64,000 bases of DNA from Verrucomicrobiales bacterium (GTDB taxonomy: Bacteria; Verrucomicrobiota; Verrucomicrobiia; Limisphaerales; UBA9464): contig JAIYBC010000047.1 in NCBI GenBank assembly GCA_027488845.1, positions 1 through 64,000 of the forward strand. Direction: 5' to 3'. Position numbers and translations under genes: made by a program. Positions 34,894-43,009 of this stretch are shown here, piece by piece (positions within the stretch are counted from its first letter, which is position 1; each line of letters starts with the position of its first letter). The notes beneath the pieces were generated by a model. The model was not told where the DNA came from, ran no database searches, and worked only from the letters and a program-made list of their open reading frames with translations.

Positions 34894-36171
34894 TCACGCG
34901 GTGCGTTGGGGAGGGATCCGCAGCCAGGTGACCACTGCCATGGTGACCACCGCGAGAACCAGGAACACCCCTCCGGCGCTGATCCCGGCGGAGGGTGCCA
35001 GGGTGCAGAGGATCCCCGCGGCGGCCATGCCCACGTTGTCGCACAGGTTCTGCACGGCGATGGTCTTCCCGAGCTTTCCGGGATCCGACTCGGACTGCAG
35101 CGCGGCGTTGAACGGAATCAGGAAGAGCCCCGCGGCGACACCGGCACCGATCAGGAGCGTGACGATTGCCGGAAGCAGGACGAAGGAAACGGAACGGACT
35201 CCGTCGGGGCCGGTGGATTCCCAGGTGCGCCGTGCGATGTCCGGCAGCCCGAGCGGCCCGGCCGCGAAGAGAAGCAGGAGCATCCCGGAAAGGAACAGGC
35301 CGTGGGCCCTGGAATGCCGGAGGTCACCCACCGGATAGAGCAGTCCGGCAAGGATGCTGCCGACCATGACGCCGACGCTGAGCCAGAGTCCCAGGAGGGC
35401 TATCTGGGTGTTCGAGGGAAGCTTCAACACATTGAGGCCCCAGGCCGTGAAGTTGATCTTCATGGCGGCTCCGCAAACCCAGAAGAGGGCGGTGCCGACG
35501 AGCACCTTCGCGAGCCGTGGACCGCGGAACAGGTCCATGAGGTGGGTGTGGAATTCGCCCATGCTGCGACGCAGGACCACCGACGGGTCGTCGGGCGTGC
35601 GTTCCATCAGGAGATTCAGGAGGAAGGAAGCGCCGAACACCCCGAGGACGGTGGCGTAGCAGGTGGCGATCGGAAGTCGGTCCACCATCACGGAGCCGCC
35701 GACGGCGCCGACGAGAATGGCGACGAGCGTGAGGAGTTCGACGGTGCCGTTGGCCTTGACGAGGCGTTCCCGGGGAAGGATCTCGGGCAGGATGCCGTAC
35801 TTCGCGGGACCATAGATCGCGGCACCGATCCCCACGATGAAGTAGCCGGGTCCTTGCCAGAAGGGACCGTACCAGACGCTGAGTCCGCAAAGTGAAGCGC
35901 CGACGACCTTGAGGATGTTGCCCCCGGCGAGCCAGGCGGTCTTCGAGTAGCGGTCGTTGAGGAATCCGGCCAGGGGAGCCAGCAGGATGTAGGGAATGAA
36001 GAGCAGGCTCGAGTAGAGTCCGCTGCGCACCCGCAGCTGGTCCGGCGTGATGGAACCCGCCTGTTGCAGCAGCGTGAGCTGGCCGACGATCACCGCCAGG
36101 ATGGCGTTGTCGCCGAAGGCGCCGATGAACTGGCTCAACAGCAGGAGTGGGTAGTTGCGGGCGGATTTCAT
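34894..36171 (-). CDS. lplT: Lysophospholipid transporter LplT-like MFS protein
   Basis: This 425-residue major-facilitator protein has twelve predicted membrane segments. N-terminal features FIGAFGDNA (15-23) and GPAKYGILPE (about 120-130) are typical of LplT and related lysophospholipid flippases. The aas and lnt genes immediately downstream strengthen the assignment: LplT brings periplasmic lyso-lipid to the inner leaflet for re-acylation. It lies 18 nt downstream of the CarF/PEDS1-like gene. A generic MFS exporter is the alternative. Confidence 0.82.
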   Translation of the reverse strand: MKSARNYPLLLLSQFIGAFGDNAILAVIVGQLTLLQQAGSITPDQLRVRSGLYSSLLFIPYILLAPLAGFLNDRYSKTAWLAGGNILKVVGASLCGLSVWYGPFWQGPGYFIVGIGAAIYGPAKYGILPEILPRERLVKANGTVELLTLVAILVGAVGGSVMVDRLPIATCYATVLGVFGASFLLNLLMERTPDDPSVVLRRSMGEFHTHLMDLFRGPRLAKVLVGTALFWVCGAAMKINFTAWGLNVLKLPSNTQIALLGLWLSVGVMVGSILAGLLYPVGDLRHSRAHGLFLSGMLLLLFAAGPLGLPDIARRTWESTGPDGVRSVSFVLLPAIVTLLIGAGVAAGLFLIPFNAALQSESDPGKLGKTIAVQNLCDNVGMAAAGILCTLAPSAGISAGGVFLVLAVVTMAVVTWLRIPPQRTA

Positions 36172-36189
36172 GGGTCGTACGGCTCGGAG

Positions 36190-36792
36190 TCAGGCATGGG
36201 ACGCCATCCGGATCCAATCCGGAGGGGCGCCATGGCGGCGGTTGGAGGTGTCGATCCGGCGGCGCAGGTGGAAGAGCTTCCAGAGAAGGCATTCGAGGCG
36301 CGTCCAGAAGCGGAGGCGTTCGAGCACCGGGTTCAGGAATTCGGTGATCACGCAGTAGTGGGTGGACTTGGGATCAGTGTGGTGGCGGGCGTGATGACGG
36401 GCACTCTGGAAGACCTTCAGGTCCTGGAGAAGACTGATCCAAGGACCGTTCTCCCGTCGGCTGCGGTGCGCCCACTTGTGGATCTGGTTGGCGTTGCCCA
36501 CAAGGGCCGCGAACAGGACCGCCTGCCAGCCGAGGAACCCGGCCCACGAGGCGAACGCGAGGAAGACACCCGCGAGGATCATCTGGTCCCAGCACGATTC
36601 CCACCACGACTTGCGGGTGAAGTGACGGGGCAGGTGGTGGTGGAGGATGTTGGGTCTTCCGATCAGTCCGCCGACCACGGGGCTGTTCTCCCGGATGTAG
36701 GCGTCCTCGATCCAATGGACGAAGCCGACGACGAAGTCGGCGGCGAGGAAGATCCCTGCGGTCTCGAGCGGTACGGTGAACCATGCGTTCAT
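36190..36792 (-). CDS. Plasmanylethanolamine desaturase-like protein (CarF/PEDS1/TMEM189 family)
   Basis: This 200-residue membrane protein has the histidine pattern of the Lipid_desat (CarF/PEDS1/FAD4) family. DFVVGFVHW gives H26; HHHLPRH gives H51-H53 and H57; NQIHKWAH gives H105 and H109; LLQD at 121-124 precedes ARHHARHH, which gives H133, H134, H137 and H138. H145 and then NPVLERLRFW follow. CarF/PEDS1 are O2-dependent di-iron enzymes that make the vinyl-ether bond of plasmalogens. The ATG at 36790-36792 opens the family core. It is first in the run leading into lplT-lnt-aas. FAD4-type acyl-lipid desaturase is the main alternative. Confidence 0.82.
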   Translation of the reverse strand: MNAWFTVPLETAGIFLAADFVVGFVHWIEDAYIRENSPVVGGLIGRPNILHHHLPRHFTRKSWWESCWDQMILAGVFLAFASWAGFLGWQAVLFAALVGNANQIHKWAHRSRRENGPWISLLQDLKVFQSARHHARHHTDPKSTHYCVITEFLNPVLERLRFWTRLECLLWKLFHLRRRIDTSNRRHGAPPDWIRMASHA

Positions 36793-36890
36793 GACGCCGC
36801 ATGGTGTCGCCGATCCCACCGCGTTCCGGTGAATCGAAAAGCGTTCCCCCGACATTGATGCAGTCGATCCCGCCGGCGAGAGTCGCGTCG

Positions 36891-37898
36891 ATGGCTGTCC
36901 CGTCCATTCCATCCGCACGTCGAAGGATCCTGTTCCGTGTCGTGTTGGGGATCGCGGCCGTGGTGTTCCTAACCCAGTTGCTGGCGTGGAACCACGCCCG
37001 GAAGTTCATGGCCTTCTCGGATGTGGCAGTGCGGACACGTCCGCCCGAAAGCCTGGGCCGGCTGGAACGTCTCGGGGTCCTCGTTCGCGGTGTCGATTTC
37101 CCACGTCCAGGCAATCGTCGGACGCCCCGCGACCTCGGGTTGGAGTTCGAAACGCTCCAGATCTCCGCCTCGTCGGATGTCCTGCTCGAGACCTGGCGCC
37201 TCCCGGCACCGAAGGGCGGGCCCACCCGTGGCGTGATCCTGCTCTTCCACGGATACGGAGGGAGCAAGGACGGGCTGTTGGGAATGGGCGAGGCCTACCA
37301 CCGGATGGGACTCGAGGTCTGGCTGACCGATTTCCGGGGTGTCGGCGGTTCGAGCGGAAACACCACCTCCTTGGGCTACCACGAGGCGGAGGACGTCAGG
37401 GCGGTGTTCGCGGCCGCTTCGTCCCGTGCAGCGGGAATTCCCGTGTTTCTCCACGGGGCCTCGATGGGGGCGGCGGCCGTGATGCGGGCGGTTGGGGAAC
37501 TCGGTATCGAGCCGCGGGGAATCGTCGGCGAATGCACCTTCGCGCGCTTCCAGGACGCCGTGGAGAACCGCTTCGCCGCGATGGGGCTTCCGAGGAATCC
37601 GGGTGGTTGGCTGCTGACCTTCTGGGGAGGCCGTGTGGCGGGCTTCAACGGGTTCCGGCATCAGCCGGTGGGGTACCTTCGGCGGATCCGGGTCCCGGTG
37701 CTGCTGATCCACGGGGAACGCGACACGCGGGTGCGGTCGGAGGAAGCCGAGGAACTGAAGCGCGCGGCGGCAGGACCGGTCACGCTGGTGCGTCTGACGG
37801 ACTCCGGGCACGAAGGAGGGCTGGCGACTTCGCCTGCGGAGTGGACGAAGGCCGTGGAGGAATTCCTGTCCGGGACGCTCGCTTCGCCGAGCCGCTGA
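36891..37898 (+). CDS. Membrane-anchored alpha/beta hydrolase
   Basis: This is a protein of about 335 residues with an N-terminal membrane anchor (about 12-32), then an alpha/beta-hydrolase domain: LFHGYGG near 123, nucleophile elbow HGASMG near 191, and the late LTDSGHEGG histidine motif. It resembles YfhR/BEM46-type (bem46-like) hydrolases of unknown substrate. The start is uncertain: ATG 36891 is used, and ATG 36858 would add 11 residues. It diverges from the CarF/PEDS1 gene across roughly 65-100 nt and is followed after 46 nt by the exonuclease gene. Confidence 0.75.
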   Translation: MAVPSIPSARRRILFRVVLGIAAVVFLTQLLAWNHARKFMAFSDVAVRTRPPESLGRLERLGVLVRGVDFPRPGNRRTPRDLGLEFETLQISASSDVLLETWRLPAPKGGPTRGVILLFHGYGGSKDGLLGMGEAYHRMGLEVWLTDFRGVGGSSGNTTSLGYHEAEDVRAVFAAASSRAAGIPVFLHGASMGAAAVMRAVGELGIEPRGIVGECTFARFQDAVENRFAAMGLPRNPGGWLLTFWGGRVAGFNGFRHQPVGYLRRIRVPVLLIHGERDTRVRSEEAEELKRAAAGPVTLVRLTDSGHEGGLATSPAEWTKAVEEFLSGTLASPSR

Positions 37899-37944
37899 AG
37901 CCCGGCCTTGTCTGCGATCGGGTCGCCAAGCAGGTTCATCCGCG

Positions 37945-38847
37945 ATGTCCGAGTCCGAACCCACCCCGCGGCTGCTGCTCGTGGACGGTCATGCCTACGC
38001 CTACCGGGCCTTCCACGCGATCCGCTCGCTCAACGGCCCCGACGGCGCGCCCACGAACGCCCTCTACGGCTTCATCAAGATGCTCCAGAAGATGGAGGGG
38101 ATCCTGAAGCCGACGCATCGCCTCGTGATATGGGATGGTGGTCTCGCCGAGGACCGCATGGCGGAGCTTCCGGGATACAAGCAACAGCGTCCTCCGATGC
38201 CCGAGGGACTCGCGGTCCAGATCGACCAGATGCCCGGCTGGCTGGCGGCCGCGGGCTATTCCTCGTGGGAGCAGGACGGCACGGAGGCCGACGACTGGAT
38301 TGGGACCTACGCGAAGCGGGCCGAGGCGGCGGGCTGGAACACGGTCGTGGCCAGTTCGGACAAGGACTTCATGCAGCTCGTCAACGACCGCATCGGTCTC
38401 TTCAATCCCAATGACAAGACCGAGAAGGTCTGGGGGGCGGCGGAGGTGGTGGCGAAGTCCGGCGTCGAGCCGGCGCAGATCGTGGACTGGCTGAGCCTGG
38501 TCGGCGACGCGGTGGACAACATCCCCGGAGTGCCGGGTGTCGGCCCGAAGACGGCGACCGACCTGCTACGGCGTTTTGGCAGCGTCGAGGCGCTGTTCTC
38601 CCGTTTGACCGAGGTGAAATCGGACCGCCAACGCGCCGAGCTGCTCGGGGCCATCGAGAACGTCCGGAGGAACCAGCGGATGGTGGCCCTGAAGTGCTCG
38701 TTGGAAGGCGGACCTGACCTCGCGTCGCTCGCCCCGACGCCCTTGGATGTCCCGACGTTGCGCGAACTCTATCGGCGATGGGGATTCCGGAGTCTTCTGT
38801 CCGAACTCGGACCCGAGGAGGCTGCCGCGCAGGGAAGCCTCTTCTGA
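37945..38847 (+). CDS. Stand-alone 5'-3' exonuclease (FEN / Pol I N-domain)
   Basis: This 300-residue protein corresponds to the 5' nuclease domain of DNA polymerase I without the polymerase part. The PIN-like core has LLLVDGHAYAYRAFHA (10-25), the metal-binding TEADDW and SSDKDF motifs, and the helix-hairpin-helix region VDNIPGVPGVGPKTA. It would remove RNA primers and flaps during lagging-strand synthesis. GxSLF is its last segment, so it ends naturally and is not a truncation at a frameshift: no polymerase domain follows in any frame. The ATG is at 37945. Confidence 0.88.
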   Translation: MSESEPTPRLLLVDGHAYAYRAFHAIRSLNGPDGAPTNALYGFIKMLQKMEGILKPTHRLVIWDGGLAEDRMAELPGYKQQRPPMPEGLAVQIDQMPGWLAAAGYSSWEQDGTEADDWIGTYAKRAEAAGWNTVVASSDKDFMQLVNDRIGLFNPNDKTEKVWGAAEVVAKSGVEPAQIVDWLSLVGDAVDNIPGVPGVGPKTATDLLRRFGSVEALFSRLTEVKSDRQRAELLGAIENVRRNQRMVALKCSLEGGPDLASLAPTPLDVPTLRELYRRWGFRSLLSELGPEEAAAQGSLF

Positions 38848-38862
38848 CGGCGGAGCGGACGA

Positions 38863-39276
38863 ATGCACGAACCGGAACCAACGAAGCGGGATGTCCCGGA
38901 CCGTACGTCGCCAGGCGTGCCCATGCGGCTTCCGGAGACCGACGGGAACCTCGACTCCGAAACGCCGCCGTTGCTGGAGAGGAAGTTCTCCCCAATCCAT
39001 CCGGCGGCTTCGGCGATCCTCCTGTTCGTGGACAACCTTTGGATGACGGCCGACTGGGCCGCACTCCTCTGGGTGGTGACCATTCCGCTGAGCTTTCTCA
39101 GCGTCTTCCTGCCCACGCTTTGGCTTCAACGAGCCGCGCGTCGTGATCCGTGGTCCGCCGCACTCGCCAAGGCCTTCGCCCTAGGTATCGTCGCCGCAGT
39201 GCCTACTTCCATCACCGGAACGCCGGTTGGCATGGCGCTGCTCGCCTGGGCGGGCATCGAATGGAGGCGGCGTTGA
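38863..39276 (+). CDS. Small membrane protein of unknown function
   Basis: This 137-residue protein has a hydrophilic N-terminus (1-45) and three probable membrane helices (about 47-65, 68-90 and 103-130). I recognise no family. It lies 15 nt downstream of the exonuclease gene and overlaps the start of the cytochrome-WD40 gene by 16 nt, so it is probably co-transcribed with both. No function can be inferred. Confidence 0.55.
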   Translation: MHEPEPTKRDVPDRTSPGVPMRLPETDGNLDSETPPLLERKFSPIHPAASAILLFVDNLWMTADWAALLWVVTIPLSFLSVFLPTLWLQRAARRDPWSAALAKAFALGIVAAVPTSITGTPVGMALLAWAGIEWRRR

Positions 39277-40619
39277 ACCCGCTGGCGAAGGCCTTGTTGT
39301 GGGTGGCCTTTTGTCCCGTTCCCGCGGCTGTGGCGCAGGAGTCCGCGGTGCGGAAAGCCGACTTCGGAAGGGACGTGGTCCCCATCCTTCTCGAGCGGTG
39401 CCTAGGATGCCATCAGGAGTCGAAGGCCAAGGGCCGCTACCGGATGGATTCGGTGGCGCAATTGCGATTGGCCGGCACCAGCGGAGAAGTTCCGGTCGTT
39501 CCCGGCGATCCGGGGGCGAGTTCCTGGATGCGTTGGATCACCAGCCAGGATCCCGAGGAGCGCATGCCGAAGGACGGTGCCCCGCTCACCGCCGACGAGA
39601 TCGAACGGATCCGGTCCTGGATCCAGGGAGGGGCGGTGATGGAGGGGAAGTCCGCGGACGCCGCGCTGTCCGCTTGGCTGCCGCGGGGTGCCGGCGGCGT
39701 GGCTCCCGTCGCGTACCGCCATCCGGTCCCCATCGCGGCGCTGACATTCTCACGGGACGGATCGGAACTGGCGGTCGGGGCGTTTCGGGAGGTGCTCGTC
39801 GTCGAGACCCTAGGCGGCGGACTGAAGCGTCGGCTTCCCGGGCTGCCGGACCGGATCACCGCCTTGGACTGGAGTCCGGACGGCGCCTCGCTGGCGGTGG
39901 CCGCGGGCAGTCCCGGACGGCAGGGAGAGGCGGTCCTGCTCGACGCGTCGGACGGCACGTTGCGGGCCTGGCTTCGGGGTGGGGCCGATGTCCTGACGGC
40001 CGTGCGATTCAGTCCCGATGGCAGCCTGATCGCCGTCGGGGGGGCGGACGGCGTGGTGTCGGTCCATGACGCGGCCTCCGGAACGAGGCGGGTCGCGCTG
40101 CCGCCGCATTCGGACTGGGTGCTGTCCCTGGCCTGGAGCGGTGACGGCAAGCGCCTGGTGAGCGCCAGCCGCGATCGGACCGTTCGGGTGGCGGATGCGG
40201 CCTCGGGCGAGGCGGTCTCCAGCTTCACCGAGCATGGGGCGGCGGTTTTCGCGGCGGAGTTCAACATGGGCGCCGGCCGTGTCGTCAGCAGCGGCAAGGA
40301 CCGGAAACTCCGGGTCTGGGAGGTGGCGGGATCGGATTCGAAGACGGTGGCCTCGTTCGGGGATGCGGAGCTGACCTCGATGGTCTCGGTGCCGGACGGG
40401 TTCCTGACCGCGGGAACGGACGGCGTGGTGCGGCGGCATTCCTGGAAGTCGGTCCAGAAACCCCGTGAGTTCCGCTCCGCGGGGCGTGCCACGGCCGTGG
40501 CTTGGACGAGCGTCGGGGAACGGGTCGCCGGCGGTTTCCAAGATGGCTCGATCCGCATCTGGACGGCCGGGGAAGCGGCGTCCGTGTCGGAGTTCCGTCC
40601 GTTTCCGGGACTTCGCTGA
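39261..40619 (+). CDS. Exported c-type cytochrome fused to WD40 repeats
   Basis: This 452-residue protein has a signal peptide (about 1-25), a planctomycete/verrucomicrobial PSCyt1-like haem domain with CLGCH (near 47-51) and the [11 protein letters not shown] motif, then about seven WD40-like blades (about 155-450) with repeated SPDG and VRVAD/LRVWE motifs. Such proteins are periplasmic; from family knowledge they are often encoded beside DUF1501/DUF1549 genes, but none is present here. The ATG at 39261 overlaps the previous gene by 16 nt. Confidence 0.8.
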   Translation: MEAALNPLAKALLWVAFCPVPAAVAQESAVRKADFGRDVVPILLERCLGCHQESKAKGRYRMDSVAQLRLAGTSGEVPVVPGDPGASSWMRWITSQDPEERMPKDGAPLTADEIERIRSWIQGGAVMEGKSADAALSAWLPRGAGGVAPVAYRHPVPIAALTFSRDGSELAVGAFREVLVVETLGGGLKRRLPGLPDRITALDWSPDGASLAVAAGSPGRQGEAVLLDASDGTLRAWLRGGADVLTAVRFSPDGSLIAVGGADGVVSVHDAASGTRRVALPPHSDWVLSLAWSGDGKRLVSASRDRTVRVADAASGEAVSSFTEHGAAVFAAEFNMGAGRVVSSGKDRKLRVWEVAGSDSKTVASFGDAELTSMVSVPDGFLTAGTDGVVRRHSWKSVQKPREFRSAGRATAVAWTSVGERVAGGFQDGSIRIWTAGEAASVSEFRPFPGLR

Positions 40620-40687
40620 GGAAATGGAGGCTTGCCCGGGGGCGACCGGGGGACAGAATTCAAGACCACTCCGTAAGCCCTCCGAAC

Positions 40688-41683
40688 ATGGGACGCATCT
40701 ACAACAACATCGTCGAAACCGTCGGCCGCACGCCGCTGGTCCGTCTGAACCGCATTCCCGCCAGCTTCGGCGTCGATCCCTCCACGCGGGTCCTGCTGAA
40801 GTGCGAGTTCTTCAATCCGCTGGGTTCCGTGAAGGACCGCATCGGCATGGCCATGATCGATGCCGCCGAGAAGTCCGGCGTGTTGAAGCCGGGCACCACG
40901 ATCATCGAGCCGACCTCCGGAAACACCGGCATCGCCCTCGCCTTCGTCGCGGCCGCGCGGGGCTACCGGTTGATCCTCACCATGCCGGAGACCATGTCCC
41001 TGGAGCGCCGCACGCTGTTGGCGCTGCTGGGAGCCAAGCTCGTGCTGACGCCGGGAAGCGAAGGCATGCGCGGGGCGATCGCCCGGGCCGAGCAGTTGGC
41101 GAAGGAGACGCCCGACTCGTGGATCCCTCAGCAGTTCGAGAATCCCGCCAACCCCAACATCCATACGGCCACCACGGGGCCTGAGATCTGGGAGGACACC
41201 GACGGCGCCGTCGACATCCTGGTGGCCGCGGTCGGCACCGGCGGGACGATCTCGGGCGTGTACGAATACATCAAGCCGCTCAAGGCGTCGTTCCACGCCA
41301 TCGCCGTGGAGCCGAAGGATTCCCCGGTGATCAGCCAGACCCTGGCCGGACAGTCGGTGAAGCCCGGACCGCACAAGATCCAGGGCACCGGTGCCGGATT
41401 CGTCCCGAAGAACCTCCATCTGAAGGACTCGAACGGCAACGACCAGATCGTCGAGGCGGTGCAGGTCTCGAACGACGACGCCTTCGCCATCGCGCGGCGT
41501 CTCGCCAAGGAGGAGGGCATCCTCGCCGGCATCTCCAGCGGTGCAAACGTCTGGGCGGCCATCGAGGTCGCGAAGCGTCCGGAGAACAAGGGCAAGACGA
41601 TCGTCACGATCGGATGCTCCACCGGTGAGCGGTACCTCTCGACGGCGCTGGCCGCCGAAGCCCGCGCCGAGGTCGGCGGCTGA
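40688..41683 (+). CDS. cysK: Cysteine synthase A
   Basis: This 331-residue PLP enzyme of the O-acetylserine sulfhydrylase family makes cysteine from O-acetylserine and sulfide. The PLP lysine K49 lies in GSVKDR, the substrate loop TSGNTG is at 77-82, and the phosphate-binding GTGGT is near 180. [20 protein letters not shown] at the ATG is the classic CysK start. It appears monocistronic. No cysE or sulfate-assimilation gene is in the window. Confidence 0.94.
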   Translation: MGRIYNNIVETVGRTPLVRLNRIPASFGVDPSTRVLLKCEFFNPLGSVKDRIGMAMIDAAEKSGVLKPGTTIIEPTSGNTGIALAFVAAARGYRLILTMPETMSLERRTLLALLGAKLVLTPGSEGMRGAIARAEQLAKETPDSWIPQQFENPANPNIHTATTGPEIWEDTDGAVDILVAAVGTGGTISGVYEYIKPLKASFHAIAVEPKDSPVISQTLAGQSVKPGPHKIQGTGAGFVPKNLHLKDSNGNDQIVEAVQVSNDDAFAIARRLAKEEGILAGISSGANVWAAIEVAKRPENKGKTIVTIGCSTGERYLSTALAAEARAEVGG

Positions 41684-41707
41684 TCTGGGATATCGGGCCC
41701 TTTTGAC

Positions 41708-41753
41708 GGCGGCGGACCGGATCCACAGGGTCGGGTTCGCCGCCTTTGATTTG
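41708..41753 (+). terminator. Probable terminator after cysK
   Basis: A 7-bp GGCGGCG/CGCCGCC stem (41708-41714 and 41738-41744) with a long loop is followed by TTTGATTTG. It is weaker than the other terminators in the window. It lies between two convergent genes and may serve both. Confidence 0.5.
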
Positions 41754-41802
41754 TCGGGGTGGAAGATCCCCGAAACCCGTGATCCGCGGCGCTCCCGCCG
41801 AT

Positions 41803-42849
41803 TCAAAGTCGGATCACCAGCTTGCCGAACTGCTCGCCGCGCTCCATGCGCGTGAAGGCTTCCGTGGCCCGATCCAACGGGAACACGGTGTCCACCACCG
41901 GCCGGATGGCATGGTTCTTCACGAAGTCGACCATGTCCGCGAAGTCGGCCGGGCTGCCCATGGTGGTTCCGAGCAGGGAGAGTTGCCGCCAGAACACCTT
42001 GCGCATGCTGAGTTCGGGCGGGTTTCCTCGGGTGGCCCCGAAGAAGACGATGCGTCCGCCCGGGGCGGCGAGGTCGATGAGATGGTCGAAGCCGCTGCCG
42101 CCGGCGCTGTCCACGATGACGTCGAACGGTCCGTGGTGGCGTCCGAACTCAACGTGCCAGTCCGGCAGGTTGTAGAGCACACCCGCCTTGGCGCCGAGTT
42201 CATGGGCCTTCTCCAGTTTCGACGGCGTGCTGGATGTCACGCAGGGCAGGGCGCCGGCGGCGACCGCGAATTGCAGGGCGATGAGCGCGGTGCCCGCCCC
42301 GATGCCGTTGATGAGGACGCGTTCGTGGGGCTGCAACTGCGCGCGGCGGAAGAGCGCCCGGAACGCGGTCAAGCCAGCCAAGGGCAGGGCGGCGGCCTCC
42401 TCCCACGAAAGGTGAGAAGGTTTCGGGGCGACTTGGGCCAAGGGAACCCGGATATACTCGGCCAGCGTGCCGTCGTGCGGTAGCCCGAGGATGGTGAACC
42501 GCGGTTCCTGGGCCTTCTCGGAATGCCCCCAGTCGAAGGACGGGTTGATGATGACTTCCCGTTCCATCCACGCGGAGTCGACGCCTTCGCCGACCTCGAC
42601 CACGGTGCCGGCGCCGTCCGAGCCGGGGATGATCGGGAAATGGAGTCCGGCGTACTGGCCGGTCTTGATCCACACGTCGCGGTGGTTCAGGGCCGCAGCC
42701 TGGATCCGGACGAGAACCTCGCCGGACTTCGGTGCGGGCTGCGGGACGGTGTCGACGACGAGTTCGTTGATGCCTTGGAGGACGGCGGCTTTCACGTCCG
42801 CAGGAGATATCCCAGCACGGGCACGGATGCGAGCGGCCAGAGCCACCAT
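41803..42849 (-). CDS. Zinc-less MDR-family dehydrogenase/quinone oxidoreductase
   Basis: This is a protein of about 348 residues of the medium-chain dehydrogenase/reductase superfamily: ALNHRDVWIKTG near 51, the GroES-like fold, and NAD(P)-binding GIGAGTALIALQ near 175-186. The four-cysteine structural zinc loop is absent and the usual catalytic GHE is GSD, which points to a zinc-free quinone-oxidoreductase-like enzyme. The start is uncertain: ATG 42849 is used, and GTG 42795 (giving VKAAVLQ...) fits the family N-terminus better. It diverges from the beta-helix gene. Confidence 0.75.
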   Translation of the reverse strand: MVALAARIRARAGISPADVKAAVLQGINELVVDTVPQPAPKSGEVLVRIQAAALNHRDVWIKTGQYAGLHFPIIPGSDGAGTVVEVGEGVDSAWMEREVIINPSFDWGHSEKAQEPRFTILGLPHDGTLAEYIRVPLAQVAPKPSHLSWEEAAALPLAGLTAFRALFRRAQLQPHERVLINGIGAGTALIALQFAVAAGALPCVTSSTPSKLEKAHELGAKAGVLYNLPDWHVEFGRHHGPFDVIVDSAGGSGFDHLIDLAAPGGRIVFFGATRGNPPELSMRKVFWRQLSLLGTTMGSPADFADMVDFVKNHAIRPVVDTVFPLDRATEAFTRMERGEQFGKLVIRL

Positions 42850-43009
42850 TTCGTGTCCAGGACGCACCTTCCACGAACCCTCCGCGACGTCAGGTTCCCC
42901 TGCATTTGGACACGGTGGATCCAAGTGACCAAGCGGACCCAACCGGCTCCGTCTGCGTGGTTGGCCCTTCGCCTGCTTGGGCGGCGCCGTCCGCGTCCTT
43001 CTCAAACCT

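Noticed and set aside
37945-38847. Truncated DNA polymerase I
   Set aside because: The protein ends naturally and no polymerase domain follows in any frame. Stand-alone 5' nucleases are common.
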